DNA of 56,551 nt from Paludibacteraceae bacterium (GTDB lineage: Bacteria; Bacteroidota; Bacteroidia; Bacteroidales; Paludibacteraceae). A program made the translations under genes and the position numbers. The stretch lies in the NCBI GenBank assembly GCA_017480285.1, contig JAFVAX010000013.1, forward strand, positions 1 to 56,551, written 5' to 3'. Each line of letters opens with the position of its first letter. Position 1 is the first letter of the stretch. Shown here one piece after another: positions 17,316 to 26,896 of the stretch. The notes under the pieces were generated by a model. The model saw nothing but the letters and a program-made list of their open reading frames with translations, was not told the origin of the DNA and did not search any database.

Positions 17316-18217
17316 TATCAATAATAGTATGCACATATAATCGAGAAAAGTATATCTATAAATGCCTTCAAAACCTCGCAAACAATCTGTCAAAGACTGA
17401 TTGGGAACTGCTTGTTGTTGACAACAATTCAACCGACAATACCCTAAACGAGATAAAACGATTTGAGCAAGACTATAACCTCACCAATTATCGTTATATA
17501 CCTGAAACTGAGCAAGGTCTGTCCTTTGCACGCAATCGCGGAATAAAAGAAGCAAAAGGCGACTGGCTCGTTTTTTTAGACGACGATGCTTTTGTTAAGA
17601 ACAATTATATAGAAAAATTGCAGAACTATATCACGGAACTTCCCGATATGCAAGCTTTTGGCGGTAAGATATTGCCACTCTTTGAAGACGGAAAAATACC
17701 TAAGTGGCTATGCCATTGGAATTTATCGTGGGTCTCGGCACTTAACATGGGCAATAAAGTCAAACTCTTTAAAGGATCGGCATTCCCCACAGGAGCAAAC
17801 ATGGGCTTCAAACGAGAAATGGTTGATTTGTATGGCGCTTTCAACACTCAGTTAGGCCGTACAGGCAAAAAACTCATAGGAGGCGAAGAAAAAGACTTTT
17901 TTAACCGATTGAAAAGTGGCGGTGCAAAAATATATTATTTACCAGAAATACCCGTGCAACATTGTATTCCAGCCTCACGCACGACCATTGATTATATCGA
18001 AAGATTAGGTTTCGGCGTTGGAGTAAGCGAACGGTATAGAACACTTTATATAAGCCGGTTAGCATATTGCAAACAACTTCTTTTGGAAGCGTTTAAGTGG
18101 TGTGCTACATTACTACTTGCATCATACTATTCAATGAAACAAAGGAATTATTGTGCAAAATCACTAATCTTATTTAGAAAACAAGTAACCAAAGGTTTAC
18201 TAAGTGGAAAAGTTTGA
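17312..18217 (+). CDS. Family 2 glycosyltransferase
   Basis: 301 residues, GT-A fold: IVCTYNREKYIYKCLQNL at the start, VVDNNSTDNT, GLSFARNRGIKEAKGDW and the metal-binding LDDDAF (Asp90-92). The C-terminus has a hydrophobic stretch (about 247-265) that could bind the membrane. It overlaps the previous gene by 4 nt and is the last gene of the nonulosonate set. It likely adds another sugar to the same surface glycan. Confidence 0.88.
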   Translation: MISIIVCTYNREKYIYKCLQNLANNLSKTDWELLVVDNNSTDNTLNEIKRFEQDYNLTNYRYIPETEQGLSFARNRGIKEAKGDWLVFLDDDAFVKNNYIEKLQNYITELPDMQAFGGKILPLFEDGKIPKWLCHWNLSWVSALNMGNKVKLFKGSAFPTGANMGFKREMVDLYGAFNTQLGRTGKKLIGGEEKDFFNRLKSGGAKIYYLPEIPVQHCIPASRTTIDYIERLGFGVGVSERYRTLYISRLAYCKQLLLEAFKWCATLLLASYYSMKQRNYCAKSLILFRKQVTKGLLSGKV

Positions 18218-18318
18218 TAAATAATCAAGAGTTTGCCTATTTTGCAAAATTAACATTACAAACTGCAAAAAATCAAAAAAAGTAGGCATAAAAATAAGGA
18301 AATATCAATTTTTTTTTG

Positions 18319-18326
18319 TAAATTTG
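18319..18326 (+). promoter_or_regulatory. -7 box of the GAPDH promoter
   Basis: TAAATTTG 60 nt upstream of the start codon. No TTTG is found at the expected -33 distance, so the upstream element is weak or different. Confidence 0.5.
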
Positions 18327-18385
18327 CACCGCAAAAGTTTGAAAAACAACTTAATCAATAAATAATCTAAAAACACTTTAAAAAA

Positions 18386-19453
18386 ATGACAAAAGTAGCA
18401 ATTAACGGCTTTGGCCGTATTGGTCGTCTGGCTTTCCGTCAGATGTTTGAAGCAGAAGGTTATGAAGTAGTTGCAATCAACGACTTGACAAGTCCTAAAA
18501 TGCTTGCTCACCTCTTGAAGTATGACACAGCACAAGGCGGTTTCGCCGGCAAATTCGGTGAAGGCAAACACACTGTAAGCCACAAAGATGCTGTTTTGGC
18601 AGAAGATGGCAAGACCGTTCTTACCCCGGGTTCAATCACCGTTGACGGCAAAGAAATCACTATTTATGCTATGCCTAACGCAGCAGACCTTCCTTGGGGC
18701 AAACTCGGCGTTGATGTAGTTTTGGAGTGCACAGGCTTCTATACCAGCAAAGCCAAAGCAGAAGCTCATATCAAAGCAGGCGCAAAGAAAGTTGTTATCT
18801 CCGCTCCCGCAGGCAACGACCTTCCAACCATCGTTTACAATGTAAACCACAAGACTCTTACTCCGGCTGACACTGTTATCTCAGCTGCATCTTGCACAAC
18901 CAACTGCCTTGCTCCTATGGCAGCTGCTCTTAACAACTACGCTCCTATCTGCAGTGGTATAATGTCAACTATCCACGCTTACACTGGCGACCAAATGATT
19001 CTTGACGGACCTCAACGCAAAGGCGATCTCCGTCGTAGCCGTGCAGGTGCTCAAAACATCGTTCCTAACTCAACAGGTGCTGCAAAAGCTATCGGTTTGG
19101 TTATTCCTGAACTCAACGGCAAACTTATCGGTTCTGCACAACGCGTTCCGACTCCAACCGGTTCAACAACCATCCTTATCGCAGTTGTTAAAGGTAAAGA
19201 CATCACCAAAGAAGGTATCAACGCTGCTATGAAAGCTGCTCAAACAGAGAGCTTCGGCTACTGCGAAGACGAAATCGTTTCGAGCGATGTTATCGGTATG
19301 CGTTTCGGCTCACTCTTTGACGCTACTCAAACAATGGTTTCAAAGATTGATGACGATACATATCAAGTACAAGTTGTTAGCTGGTATGACAACGAAAACA
19401 GCTACACCAGCCAAATGGTTCGTACTATCAAATACTTGGCAGAACTCAAATAA
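18386..19453 (+). CDS. gapA: Glyceraldehyde-3-phosphate dehydrogenase
   Basis: 355 residues, somewhat longer than the usual ~335. Rossmann start INGFGRIGR, Asp33 in INDLTSP (NAD preference), catalytic Cys170 in [12 protein letters not shown], and the WYDNENSY C-terminal block. Converts glyceraldehyde-3-phosphate to 1,3-bisphosphoglycerate in glycolysis. The codons look more biased (frequent GGC, AAC, ATC) than in neighbours, as expected for an abundant protein. Monocistronic between its own promoter box and a terminator. Confidence 0.97.
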   Translation: MTKVAINGFGRIGRLAFRQMFEAEGYEVVAINDLTSPKMLAHLLKYDTAQGGFAGKFGEGKHTVSHKDAVLAEDGKTVLTPGSITVDGKEITIYAMPNAADLPWGKLGVDVVLECTGFYTSKAKAEAHIKAGAKKVVISAPAGNDLPTIVYNVNHKTLTPADTVISAASCTTNCLAPMAAALNNYAPICSGIMSTIHAYTGDQMILDGPQRKGDLRRSRAGAQNIVPNSTGAAKAIGLVIPELNGKLIGSAQRVPTPTGSTTILIAVVKGKDITKEGINAAMKAAQTESFGYCEDEIVSSDVIGMRFGSLFDATQTMVSKIDDDTYQVQVVSWYDNENSYTSQMVRTIKYLAELK

Positions 19454-19474
19454 TACTGAGTTTGACAATATTTT

Positions 19475-19507
19475 GAAAAAAAGGTGGTTTCGTACCACCT
19501 TTTTTTG
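19475..19507 (+). terminator. Terminator after GAPDH
   Basis: Stem AGGTGGT/ACCACCT (19482-19488 with 19494-19500), loop TTCGT, flanked by A-run and T-run (TTTTTT). Confidence 0.9.
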
Positions 19508-19510
19508 TAT

Positions 19511-19527
19511 TCTGCCAAAATGGCAGA
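19511..19527. promoter_or_regulatory. Palindromic candidate operator upstream of clpB
   Basis: Perfect inverted repeat TCTGCCA-AAA-TGGCAGA, 11 nt upstream of the sigma-54-type promoter. It could be a regulator site or, with the following ACTTTTT, a second small terminator of gapA. Confidence 0.5.
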
Positions 19528-19538
19528 CTTTTTACAAA

Positions 19539-19554
19539 TGGCACACACATTGCT
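19539..19554 (+). promoter_or_regulatory. Sigma-54-type (-24/-12) promoter of clpB
   Basis: TGGCACACACATTGCT matches TGGCACRNNNNTTGCW at every fixed base, with GG and GC separated by exactly 10 nt. The predicted start is near 19565, 46 nt before the clpB ATG. Confidence 0.7.
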
Positions 19555-19610
19555 CATAAACAGGAAAAACTTGTAAAAAAATCAAATAAACCAAAATAAC
19601 AGATACCACT

Positions 19611-21749
19611 ATGAGCAACGAGAATTTGAAAAAGTACGCCATAGACCTCTGTGAGAGGGCTCGTACAGGCAAACTTGACCCTGTTATAGGTCGAGATGAA
19701 GAGATCCGTCGTGTGCTCCAGATATTGAGCCGACGAACAAAAAACAATCCTATTTTAATAGGCGAACCTGGTGTGGGTAAGACGGCTATTGCCGAAGGAC
19801 TTGCACACCGTATCATACGAGGCGATGTGCCTGAAAATTTGAAACACAAGCAACTCTATTCGCTTGATATGGGCGCACTTATTGCAGGTGCGAAGTATCA
19901 AGGCGAGTTTGAAGAGCGGCTTAAAGGTGTTGTAAATGAGGTCATTCAAGCCAACGGCGAGATAATCTTGTTTATCGATGAGATTCACACGCTTGTCGGT
20001 GCAGGTCAGACGGCAGGAGCGATGGATGCAGCCAACATACTTAAACCTGCTCTTGCGCGTGGCGACTTGCGTTGTATTGGTGCCACTACACTCAACGAGT
20101 ACCAGAAGTATTTTGAGAAAGATAAGGCTCTTGAACGCCGATTCCAAATAGTGATGGTCAATGAACCGGACGAAGCATCCACGATAAGTATTCTTCGCGG
20201 CTTGAAGGAGCGTTATGAGAACCACCATAAAGTGCGTATTCAAGACGACGCTATCGTAGCAGCCGTGCAACTCTCAACTCGCTATATCTCCGACCGTTTC
20301 TTGCCGGACAAAGCCATCGACCTTATTGATGAGGCGGCAGCCAAACTGCGTCTTGAGATGGACAGCGTACCTGAAGAACTTGACACTCTCAACCGTCAAA
20401 TCAAGCAACTTGAGATTGAGAAAGCCTCAATGCGCTCTACAAGCAAAGACGACAAGACCAACAGCCGCTTGCAGGTAATCAACGAGAAACTTGAGAGCCT
20501 TAAGAAAGAAGCGACTCTCATGCGTGAGCGTTGGAATAAGGAGAAAGAGCATATCAATACCATACAGCAAGAGAAAATCCGTATTGAGCAACTACGCCAC
20601 GAGGCTGAAACGGCAGAACGAGAAGGTAACTACAACCGTGTGGCTGAAATACGCTACGGACTTATCCCACAAGCGGAAGAGAGTATCAAAAACGCTCAAA
20701 TTGCACTTCATTCTAATGGGAAAACCGATAATAACGAAAACAACCTTTTAATCAAAGAAGAGGTTGATGAAGACGATATAGCAGAAGTAGTAAGCCGCTG
20801 GACCGGCATTCCGGTGCAAAAGATGCTACAGTCCGAACGCGACAAACTCTTGCATCTTGAAGAGGAACAGCACAAACGCGTTATCGGGCAAGACGATGCT
20901 ATACGTGCCGTCAGCGATGCTATACGCCGTAGCCGTGCTGGTCTGCAAGACCCGAAACGACCTATTGGAAGTTTTATCTTCCTCGGCACTACAGGTGTCG
21001 GAAAAACCGAACTTGCCAAGGCACTTGCAGACTATCTGTTCGACGATGAGAACATGATGACGCGAATTGATATGTCGGAGTATCAGGAGAAGTTCTCTGC
21101 CACCCGTCTTATTGGTGCCCCTCCGGGATATGTAGGTTATGATGAAGGCGGACAACTGACAGAAGCCATCAGACGGAAACCTTACTCTGTTGTATTGTTC
21201 GACGAGATTGAGAAAGCCCATCATGATGTATTCAATGTACTTTTGCAGGTGCTTGACGATGGCAGGCTGACCGACAACAAAGGTCGTACTGTCAATTTCA
21301 AAAACACTATCATCATAATGACCTCTAACCTCGGTTCGGCTTTGATAAGAGAGAACGAAGAGAAAGGTATTGACAGTGAGCAAACCAAAGCACAAGTAAT
21401 GGAGATGCTACGACAAACCATCCGTCCTGAGTTCCTTAATCGTATTGACGAGATAATAATGTTCTCGCAACTCAACGAGAAAGAGATACAAGAGGTTGTA
21501 GGTCTGCAAATCAGCCAAATCCACAAGATGCTTCACGACAACGGCATAGAACTTCGTGTTACTGACGACGCGATCCACTATATAGCCCATGCAGGTTACG
21601 ACCCGCAGTTTGGTGCCCGTCCTGTTAAGCGTGCTTTGCAGACCTTAGTGCTTAACGAATTGAGTAAGCAGATAATAAGCGGTAAAGTCAATCATACAGA
21701 GCCTGTTGTGGTTGATGTCAAAAACGGAGAACTCAGTTTTAGCAACTAA
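19611..21749 (+). CDS. clpB: ClpB disaggregase lacking the N-terminal domain
   Basis: 712 residues against about 860 for full ClpB. It starts directly at AAA domain 1: Walker A GEPGVGKT at 51-58, Walker B LFIDEIH; then the ClpB-specific coiled-coil middle domain (about 255-370), then AAA domain 2 with Walker A GTTGVGKT at 459-466, [10 protein letters not shown], and the D2 small domain. The Clp_N double-repeat domain is missing entirely; gapA and its terminator occupy the upstream DNA, so there is no hidden N-terminal exon. It reactivates aggregated proteins together with DnaK. Start ATG fits the ClpB internal start known in other bacteria. Predicted sigma-54 promoter upstream. Confidence 0.93.
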   Translation: MSNENLKKYAIDLCERARTGKLDPVIGRDEEIRRVLQILSRRTKNNPILIGEPGVGKTAIAEGLAHRIIRGDVPENLKHKQLYSLDMGALIAGAKYQGEFEERLKGVVNEVIQANGEIILFIDEIHTLVGAGQTAGAMDAANILKPALARGDLRCIGATTLNEYQKYFEKDKALERRFQIVMVNEPDEASTISILRGLKERYENHHKVRIQDDAIVAAVQLSTRYISDRFLPDKAIDLIDEAAAKLRLEMDSVPEELDTLNRQIKQLEIEKASMRSTSKDDKTNSRLQVINEKLESLKKEATLMRERWNKEKEHINTIQQEKIRIEQLRHEAETAEREGNYNRVAEIRYGLIPQAEESIKNAQIALHSNGKTDNNENNLLIKEEVDEDDIAEVVSRWTGIPVQKMLQSERDKLLHLEEEQHKRVIGQDDAIRAVSDAIRRSRAGLQDPKRPIGSFIFLGTTGVGKTELAKALADYLFDDENMMTRIDMSEYQEKFSATRLIGAPPGYVGYDEGGQLTEAIRRKPYSVVLFDEIEKAHHDVFNVLLQVLDDGRLTDNKGRTVNFKNTIIIMTSNLGSALIRENEEKGIDSEQTKAQVMEMLRQTIRPEFLNRIDEIIMFSQLNEKEIQEVVGLQISQIHKMLHDNGIELRVTDDAIHYIAHAGYDPQFGARPVKRALQTLVLNELSKQIISGKVNHTEPVVVDVKNGELSFSN

Positions 21750-21790
21750 TAGTAACTCGACTGAGCAAACCTAATAGAAAAAATAGTAAT

Positions 21791-21827
21791 AAAAAACACG
21801 CGACTTCGAAATGTTGCGTGTTTTTTT
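21791..21827 (+). terminator. Terminator after clpB
   Basis: Stem CACGCGAC/GTTGCGTG (21797-21804 with 21813-21820, one G-T pair), flanked by A6 and T7. Confidence 0.88.
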
Positions 21828-21853
21828 ATGCTAATTGAAGAATATGCCAAAAA

Positions 21854-21885
21854 TTTGCAAATAAGTTCTGTTTTTTGTATCTTTG
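21854..21885 (+). promoter_or_regulatory. Promoter of asd
   Basis: TTTG (21854-21857), N20, TATCTTTG (21878-21885), consensus match; about 38 nt upstream of the asd start. Confidence 0.75.
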
Positions 21886-21923
21886 TGTGAGAAATAAAAG
21901 TATAACGAATAAAGTTAGATTGT

Positions 21924-22973
21924 ATGAGAGTTGCTATTGTTGGAGCGTCAGGTGCAGTAGGTCAGGAATTGCTCAAAGTACTTGCAGAACGCCATTTCCC
22001 CATAACATCACTTCGTCTGTTCGGTTCGAAACGAAGTGCTGGCAGTAAATATAGTTTTTTAGGTAAAGACATTGTTGTAGAAGAATTACAACACGGTAAT
22101 CAGTTTAAGGACATAGATATTGCCTTTGTCTCGGCAGGTGCTTCTGTGTCAGAACAATATGCAGATGACATTACTCGCTTTGGTGCGATAATGATTGATA
22201 ATAGTCGTGCTTTCCGTATGGACGAAAATGTACCACTCGTAGTACCGGAAGTCAATCCGCAAGATGCTCTGAATACCCCAAAGAATATCATTGCTAATCC
22301 CAATTGCACTACCATTCAAATGGTTGTAGCACTCAACGCACTTAAGTCATTAGGACAGATACAAAAAGTACATGTAGCAACATATCAGGCAGCGTCGGGT
22401 GCCGGAGCACAGGCAATGCAAGAGCTTATCAACCAATATAAAGAAGCTCTTGAAGGTAAAGAGGTTCATTATGAAAAGTTCGCTCACCAGTTGGCATTCA
22501 ATATGATACCACATATTGACAGTTTTCTTGACAACGACTATACCCGTGAAGAGATGAAGATGCACTTTGAGACAAGAAAAATTATGCACTCCGACATTAT
22601 GGTTTCGGCAACATGTGTGCGTGTACCATCGCTACGAGCCCATTCTGAAAGTATTTGGGTGGAATTTGACCGTCCTGTCAGTGCCGAAAATGCCAAAGAA
22701 GCCTTTAAGAAAGCCGACGATTGCATACTTGTAGATAACCCTAAAAACAATGAATATCCGATGCCTCTTTTTGTATCAGGCAAAGACGAAGTTTATATAG
22801 GCAGGGTGAGACAAGATATAACTAATCCCAATGGTATCACTTTTTGGTGTGTCGGCGACCAGATACGCAAGGGTGCCGCGCTTAATGCAGTGCAGATTGC
22901 AGAGTTTTATTTAACTTTCCAAGCCCAACCTAAATTAAGAGAGAGTGTCATCGGATTAGAGTTTCCGAAATAG
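21924..22973 (+). CDS. asd: Aspartate-semialdehyde dehydrogenase
   Basis: 349 residues. NADP-binding [11 protein letters not shown] (7-17), catalytic Cys128 in NPNCTT, and [12 protein letters not shown]. Makes aspartate semialdehyde for lysine, diaminopimelate, threonine and methionine. Its own promoter lies upstream. The last 67 nt overlap, on the opposite strand, the 3' end of the outer-membrane barrel gene. Confidence 0.95.
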   Translation: MRVAIVGASGAVGQELLKVLAERHFPITSLRLFGSKRSAGSKYSFLGKDIVVEELQHGNQFKDIDIAFVSAGASVSEQYADDITRFGAIMIDNSRAFRMDENVPLVVPEVNPQDALNTPKNIIANPNCTTIQMVVALNALKSLGQIQKVHVATYQAASGAGAQAMQELINQYKEALEGKEVHYEKFAHQLAFNMIPHIDSFLDNDYTREEMKMHFETRKIMHSDIMVSATCVRVPSLRAHSESIWVEFDRPVSAENAKEAFKKADDCILVDNPKNNEYPMPLFVSGKDEVYIGRVRQDITNPNGITFWCVGDQIRKGAALNAVQIAEFYLTFQAQPKLRESVIGLEFPK

Positions 22974-23566
22974 TCGGTTTTGCGGTCGCTATATATACTA
23001 CCCAAAGAATAAGCAAACCTTATTTCTAAGAAATAAGTACCGGCTTTCTTAGACATATACTCCACCCCCGTTCCGGCGGTTACACCCCAGTCAAACGGAC
23101 GGTCAATCTTGCCATATTGCATCATCTCGTCATCTTCAATAACCACACTTTCAGGTATATCCCCCTTATGGTCTTTAATGCAATAACCAATTTGCGGACC
23201 TACATTGAAAAACCAATACGCACCTTTCTTACCAACATACAAGTGAAAAAGAATCGGCAATTCCAAATAGTCTAAACGCCTGCTGTAAGATGTGTTCTTC
23301 TCATGCCAACCGCGCTGTTGATAATCTAACTCCATCTGGAAAGCACAATACTTATGGCCATAATATCTAAAGAACACACCGGCATTAGGTGCTAACAAGC
23401 ATTTGCCTACCGATTGACTGACTGTTGGGGAAAACATTACCATTGAGGCAGTTACCCCTCCGTGAAAGCCAAGATAAAATTCAGGTTTCTCCAAGCGTGG
23501 TTGCGCAATGGCACAGACTGCTGAAAATAAACAGAGTAAGGCAATATGTAGTCGCAATAGTCTCAC
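22907..23566 (-). CDS. Outer-membrane beta-barrel protein (PorT-like family)
   Basis: 219 residues: signal peptide (1-21, ending CAIAQ), then alternating strands with typical [41 protein letters not shown] and a C-terminal strand set ending [10 protein letters not shown]. This is the OMP_b-brl_2 type common in Bacteroidota. Whether it is PorT of type IX secretion or a general barrel cannot be decided by eye. Last gene of the surA-gldG-LysM run; its 3' end overlaps asd convergently. Confidence 0.75.
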   Translation of the reverse strand: MRLLRLHIALLCLFSAVCAIAQPRLEKPEFYLGFHGGVTASMVMFSPTVSQSVGKCLLAPNAGVFFRYYGHKYCAFQMELDYQQRGWHEKNTSYSRRLDYLELPILFHLYVGKKGAYWFFNVGPQIGYCIKDHKGDIPESVVIEDDEMMQYGKIDRPFDWGVTAGTGVEYMSKKAGTYFLEIRFAYSLGSIYSDRKTDYFGNSNPMTLSLNLGWAWKVK

Positions 23567-23577
23567 AGATTATTCAT

Positions 23578-25218
23578 TTACTTTTCCAAAAGGGTTACTT
23601 TCTGATTTACATAACCTCCTTTTTCTGAAACTCTTTTCATTTGAATATCAGACTGTAAGCCCTCCAGAACTATATTTTCTATCTCGGTTGAAAGGTCGGT
23701 AGCCGGACGGCGTTGCAAGAGCATAACGATATATCTTGTTATATCGAATCCTAAAATATCAAAACGGGGATTATCACTTACCACAGGAGTCTTAAAAAAG
23801 CGCTTCAGCATCTGCTCATAGACTGTAAGTTGCATTGTATCAGCCCGTTTAGAAAACATTGAAGTATAATACTGCGGAATAGTAATAGGCTCACTCTGCC
23901 AAGCAAAGCGCGAATACAAACGCAACTTATACTTTGACTGAAGTTCCAAAAGTTTAGGCATAACCAATTCCACATTGGCATAACGCTCTGTGTTAAAGAT
24001 TAGAAGATTCTCTCTTGTGCTATCCAATACTTCAACTAATGAATCAGCAAGCACCTTGTGAAGAGTTGAATGGGACATCAAAACAGAATCAACTGTAAGA
24101 ACCTCTCGCAAAGTACGGATGCTTTGAGGGATGTCTTCTTTTGGTTGGTCAAAGACAACAACGCGAACGCTATCAGAGCGTTGCTTGAGTTTTTGACTCA
24201 AGACTACAGCCTCGGTGAAATCATTTGCACTAAACTGCAAGAGATATGGGTTATTGTTGATAGCCTGAACCTGCGATGTAAATGGAATGATTGTAAGAAT
24301 CTTATTCTGCAAAGCATATTGTGAAACCACATTTACCTGCGAAGGGAATGCCGGACCTATAATAGCATCCACATTCCTAAGTTCCGGTTGCGAGAGTATT
24401 GATTGTAAACTTTCTGTTCCTTTTCCCGTATCATAGGTGTAGATTTGAAATTTCTGCCCTTGCGCTTGCAGTTGATATACAGCAAGTAACAGACCTTCAT
24501 AAAAATCCGTAAAGCGATCCATCTGCTCGTTGCGCTTCACTTGGTCGGCTTGAATAGGTAGCAATACAGCCAAACGAATAGGTATCTCAGTCGGACGGAA
24601 ATCTTGTATCGGCATTAAAACCACAGGCTCTTCAACACTTGGCTTAACTTCCAACTGAACAGTATCTTGTTTTAATATAACCTCTTTTTTGACAGTTGTA
24701 TCTAACATCGCTATCTCTTTTTTAAGACTGTCTGCTTGAATTTCAACTTTCTTGACAGTCTCTTCTGCAAAGAACTTTGCATTACGCCGGTTAACAGGTA
24801 TGAGCAATCGTTGCCCTATTTGCATCTGCACACCGGTTATAGGGTTAAGTTTCAGTATATCTTTTTGTGAAACCTTATATTTCTTACTCAGACCATACAG
24901 CGTTTCTTTGGGTTGTAACTCATGTACGATATATTGTGTTGAGTCAATAACTTCTACTGCCCTTCCTTTAGGTATTAAAATAGTATCCCCAAGGTGCAAA
25001 CCTTCCTTGGCAGCCTTCGGGTTATATTTGAAAAGTGTATCTTGCTTGACATCAAATGTTTTGCTTATTCTATACCAACCTTCACTTTTCTGCACCGGAT
25101 AATGATAGAAAATCGTACCATCTTTGGCAGTATCGGTCGGATACTGAAGCAAATCGTCTTGCGCAAGCAGACAAGAGGAAAAAACGAGCAATATGAACAA
25201 ATATCTGAATTTAATCAT
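23578..25218 (-). CDS. LysM protein with periplasmic-binding-like domain
   Basis: 546 residues: signal peptide (1-19), two LysM domains (about 34-85, GWYRISKTFDVKQDTLFKYNP, and about 92-142, ETLYGLSKKYKVSQKDILKLNP), a linker, and a C-terminal type 1 periplasmic-binding fold (about 210-530; IRLAVLLPIQ, FYEGLLLAVYQL, AIIGPAFPSQV). LysM binds peptidoglycan; the binding-protein fold may have a structural role at the envelope rather than transport, since no transporter genes lie nearby. It starts 3 nt after the gldG stop. Confidence 0.85.
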   Translation of the reverse strand: MIKFRYLFILLVFSSCLLAQDDLLQYPTDTAKDGTIFYHYPVQKSEGWYRISKTFDVKQDTLFKYNPKAAKEGLHLGDTILIPKGRAVEVIDSTQYIVHELQPKETLYGLSKKYKVSQKDILKLNPITGVQMQIGQRLLIPVNRRNAKFFAEETVKKVEIQADSLKKEIAMLDTTVKKEVILKQDTVQLEVKPSVEEPVVLMPIQDFRPTEIPIRLAVLLPIQADQVKRNEQMDRFTDFYEGLLLAVYQLQAQGQKFQIYTYDTGKGTESLQSILSQPELRNVDAIIGPAFPSQVNVVSQYALQNKILTIIPFTSQVQAINNNPYLLQFSANDFTEAVVLSQKLKQRSDSVRVVVFDQPKEDIPQSIRTLREVLTVDSVLMSHSTLHKVLADSLVEVLDSTRENLLIFNTERYANVELVMPKLLELQSKYKLRLYSRFAWQSEPITIPQYYTSMFSKRADTMQLTVYEQMLKRFFKTPVVSDNPRFDILGFDITRYIVMLLQRRPATDLSTEIENIVLEGLQSDIQMKRVSEKGGYVNQKVTLLEK

Positions 25219-25221
25219 AGG

Positions 25222-26892
25222 TTATTGATTTATAGTCTTATAAGAAGTGTATTTATATTTCCTTGTACCTACTATCACAAATGCCACAATAAGTAGCACA
25301 AGTAGTGGTACGATACTAGAAAGTGCTTGTATCTTTGAACGAGATTGTTCGATACGCTTCATATTAAGCATACGAATAGGTATCGTCTTTTGTCGCAAAT
25401 CAACAAGTCCGCGGTTATCAATCAAATACAATATGGCATTGAGCAAGAAATCTCTATTGCCGAATTGTGTTTTGGTATAAGAGTCATAACCCAATGGCAT
25501 TGGCTGACCATTCCTGACATCATTTTGTGCCATCAAACCGGAGGCTATAACCACTTGTTTTACAGACTCCGACATTTTCTTAACAGGTCTTGTTTCTACC
25601 ACAGAATCCGGCTTTATGCGATGTGAGAAAAGCGAGGAAAACTGACCTTCAAGAACAATGGCAACAGGCACGAAACTCCTTGTAAAAAGTCGTGTGTCCA
25701 TATTCAGATCCATCAGATTAACATCCGAAGGAGCAGGAACTAAACGCGAAGCATTACTTGTTGTCAGCAAAACACTCTTTTTTATATCGCCCATATCGCC
25801 CACCGTATCAATAACAGAGCAGAAAGTGGCACTCACGGGCATCAAGTCTCTTGAAATAGGATGATCTTCGGATGGTAACAACAAAGGCGAATAGAACCAA
25901 GACATAGGTTGATATGACGGCTGTTGCGGATCAGGCGACACATCAACAGGTATGTATAAGCATTGACGATCTGCCACCAAACAAGGGTTGATGCGAATGC
26001 CGTATCGAAAAAGCAAATCAGTGATATTCAGGTCTAAAGGAATAATCGGGGTAAAGCCTCTATCTGTCAAACTCTCTTCCGACAGTTTAACTCCGCTAAC
26101 CGCCCAAAGAAGCGAGCCGCCATTCATAAGATATTGGTCTAACACATATTTGTCGCGCTCACTGAAAGGTTGTTGCGGGTCGGCAATGACAACCGCATCG
26201 AAGTCATCCAGACAAGTAGCATCGTTGGTTATGCTCCCACGATAGATATTGGCATATTTAGCGACTGCCTGCTGCAAATCCCAAGTATATTGTTCGGGCA
26301 ACTCCTGATGTCCTTCCAAAAAAGCTACTTTGGGAAATACGGAATCTATAAGTTGGCAGAAGCATTCGGCAAAGGCATACTCAAGCGTTTCTATAGAATG
26401 ATTTAGATTTTCCGACTCATCATAACCGCGATTGTATTGAAAAAGATTGACAATCTGTTTCTTGCTACCTTGATGAACTTCAGCAAAAGGATATACCATT
26501 GTTTGTATTGTTCTGCCTCTGTAATCGTGTTCAGAAACAGGTCTTGGCGACAGACCTTGTTCAACAAGAGTCTGCCATAGTCGCTTACGCTGTTGATCGG
26601 TCAAATCCTCGACAGGATTTAGAGTTGAGTATCTGATAGTTGCATATTGACCCATCTCTCGAAGAATGTCCGTAGTAGCATCTTTCAATCGGCGAAAGCC
26701 ACTGTTCATCTCACCGTCCAAATAGAGCACAATATCAAACTCTTTATCAGTGCTGTTTAATAGTTGAAGTGTTGTTTCCGAAAGGCTGAAACGCTTGTCC
26801 TCTGTAAGGTCAAAACGCACACGCGAGAATTGCACCACAACATTAAGTAGCACTATCCCCAACAGAAACAATATGAAATATCTCGTTTTCAG
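25222..26892 (-). CDS. gldG: GldG-like ABC-transporter-associated gliding protein, non-ATG start
   Basis: About 556 residues from a CTG at 26892 (ATT at 26895 and TTG at 26871 are alternatives). An N-terminal membrane segment (KTRYFILFLLGIVLLNVV), then RVRFDLTEDKRFSLSE as in GldG, a large periplasmic domain, and a C-terminal membrane segment (IVPLLVLLIVAFVIVG). GldG and GldF are the membrane parts of the Gld ABC transporter in gliding Flavobacteriia; GldF is not adjacent here. No in-frame ATG exists between the upstream TGA and the first conserved residues. The start sits right at the stop of the SurA-like gene (26897-26899). Confidence 0.8.
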   Translation of the reverse strand: MKTRYFILFLLGIVLLNVVVQFSRVRFDLTEDKRFSLSETTLQLLNSTDKEFDIVLYLDGEMNSGFRRLKDATTDILREMGQYATIRYSTLNPVEDLTDQQRKRLWQTLVEQGLSPRPVSEHDYRGRTIQTMVYPFAEVHQGSKKQIVNLFQYNRGYDESENLNHSIETLEYAFAECFCQLIDSVFPKVAFLEGHQELPEQYTWDLQQAVAKYANIYRGSITNDATCLDDFDAVVIADPQQPFSERDKYVLDQYLMNGGSLLWAVSGVKLSEESLTDRGFTPIIPLDLNITDLLFRYGIRINPCLVADRQCLYIPVDVSPDPQQPSYQPMSWFYSPLLLPSEDHPISRDLMPVSATFCSVIDTVGDMGDIKKSVLLTTSNASRLVPAPSDVNLMDLNMDTRLFTRSFVPVAIVLEGQFSSLFSHRIKPDSVVETRPVKKMSESVKQVVIASGLMAQNDVRNGQPMPLGYDSYTKTQFGNRDFLLNAILYLIDNRGLVDLRQKTIPIRMLNMKRIEQSRSKIQALSSIVPLLVLLIVAFVIVGTRKYKYTSYKTINQ

Positions 26893-26896
26893 AATC

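Noticed and set aside
18233..18243. TTGCCTATTTT before gapA, reverse complement of 11 bases of the ATPase leader repeat
   Set aside because: A single 11-bp match in AT-rich DNA may be chance; no second unit is present.
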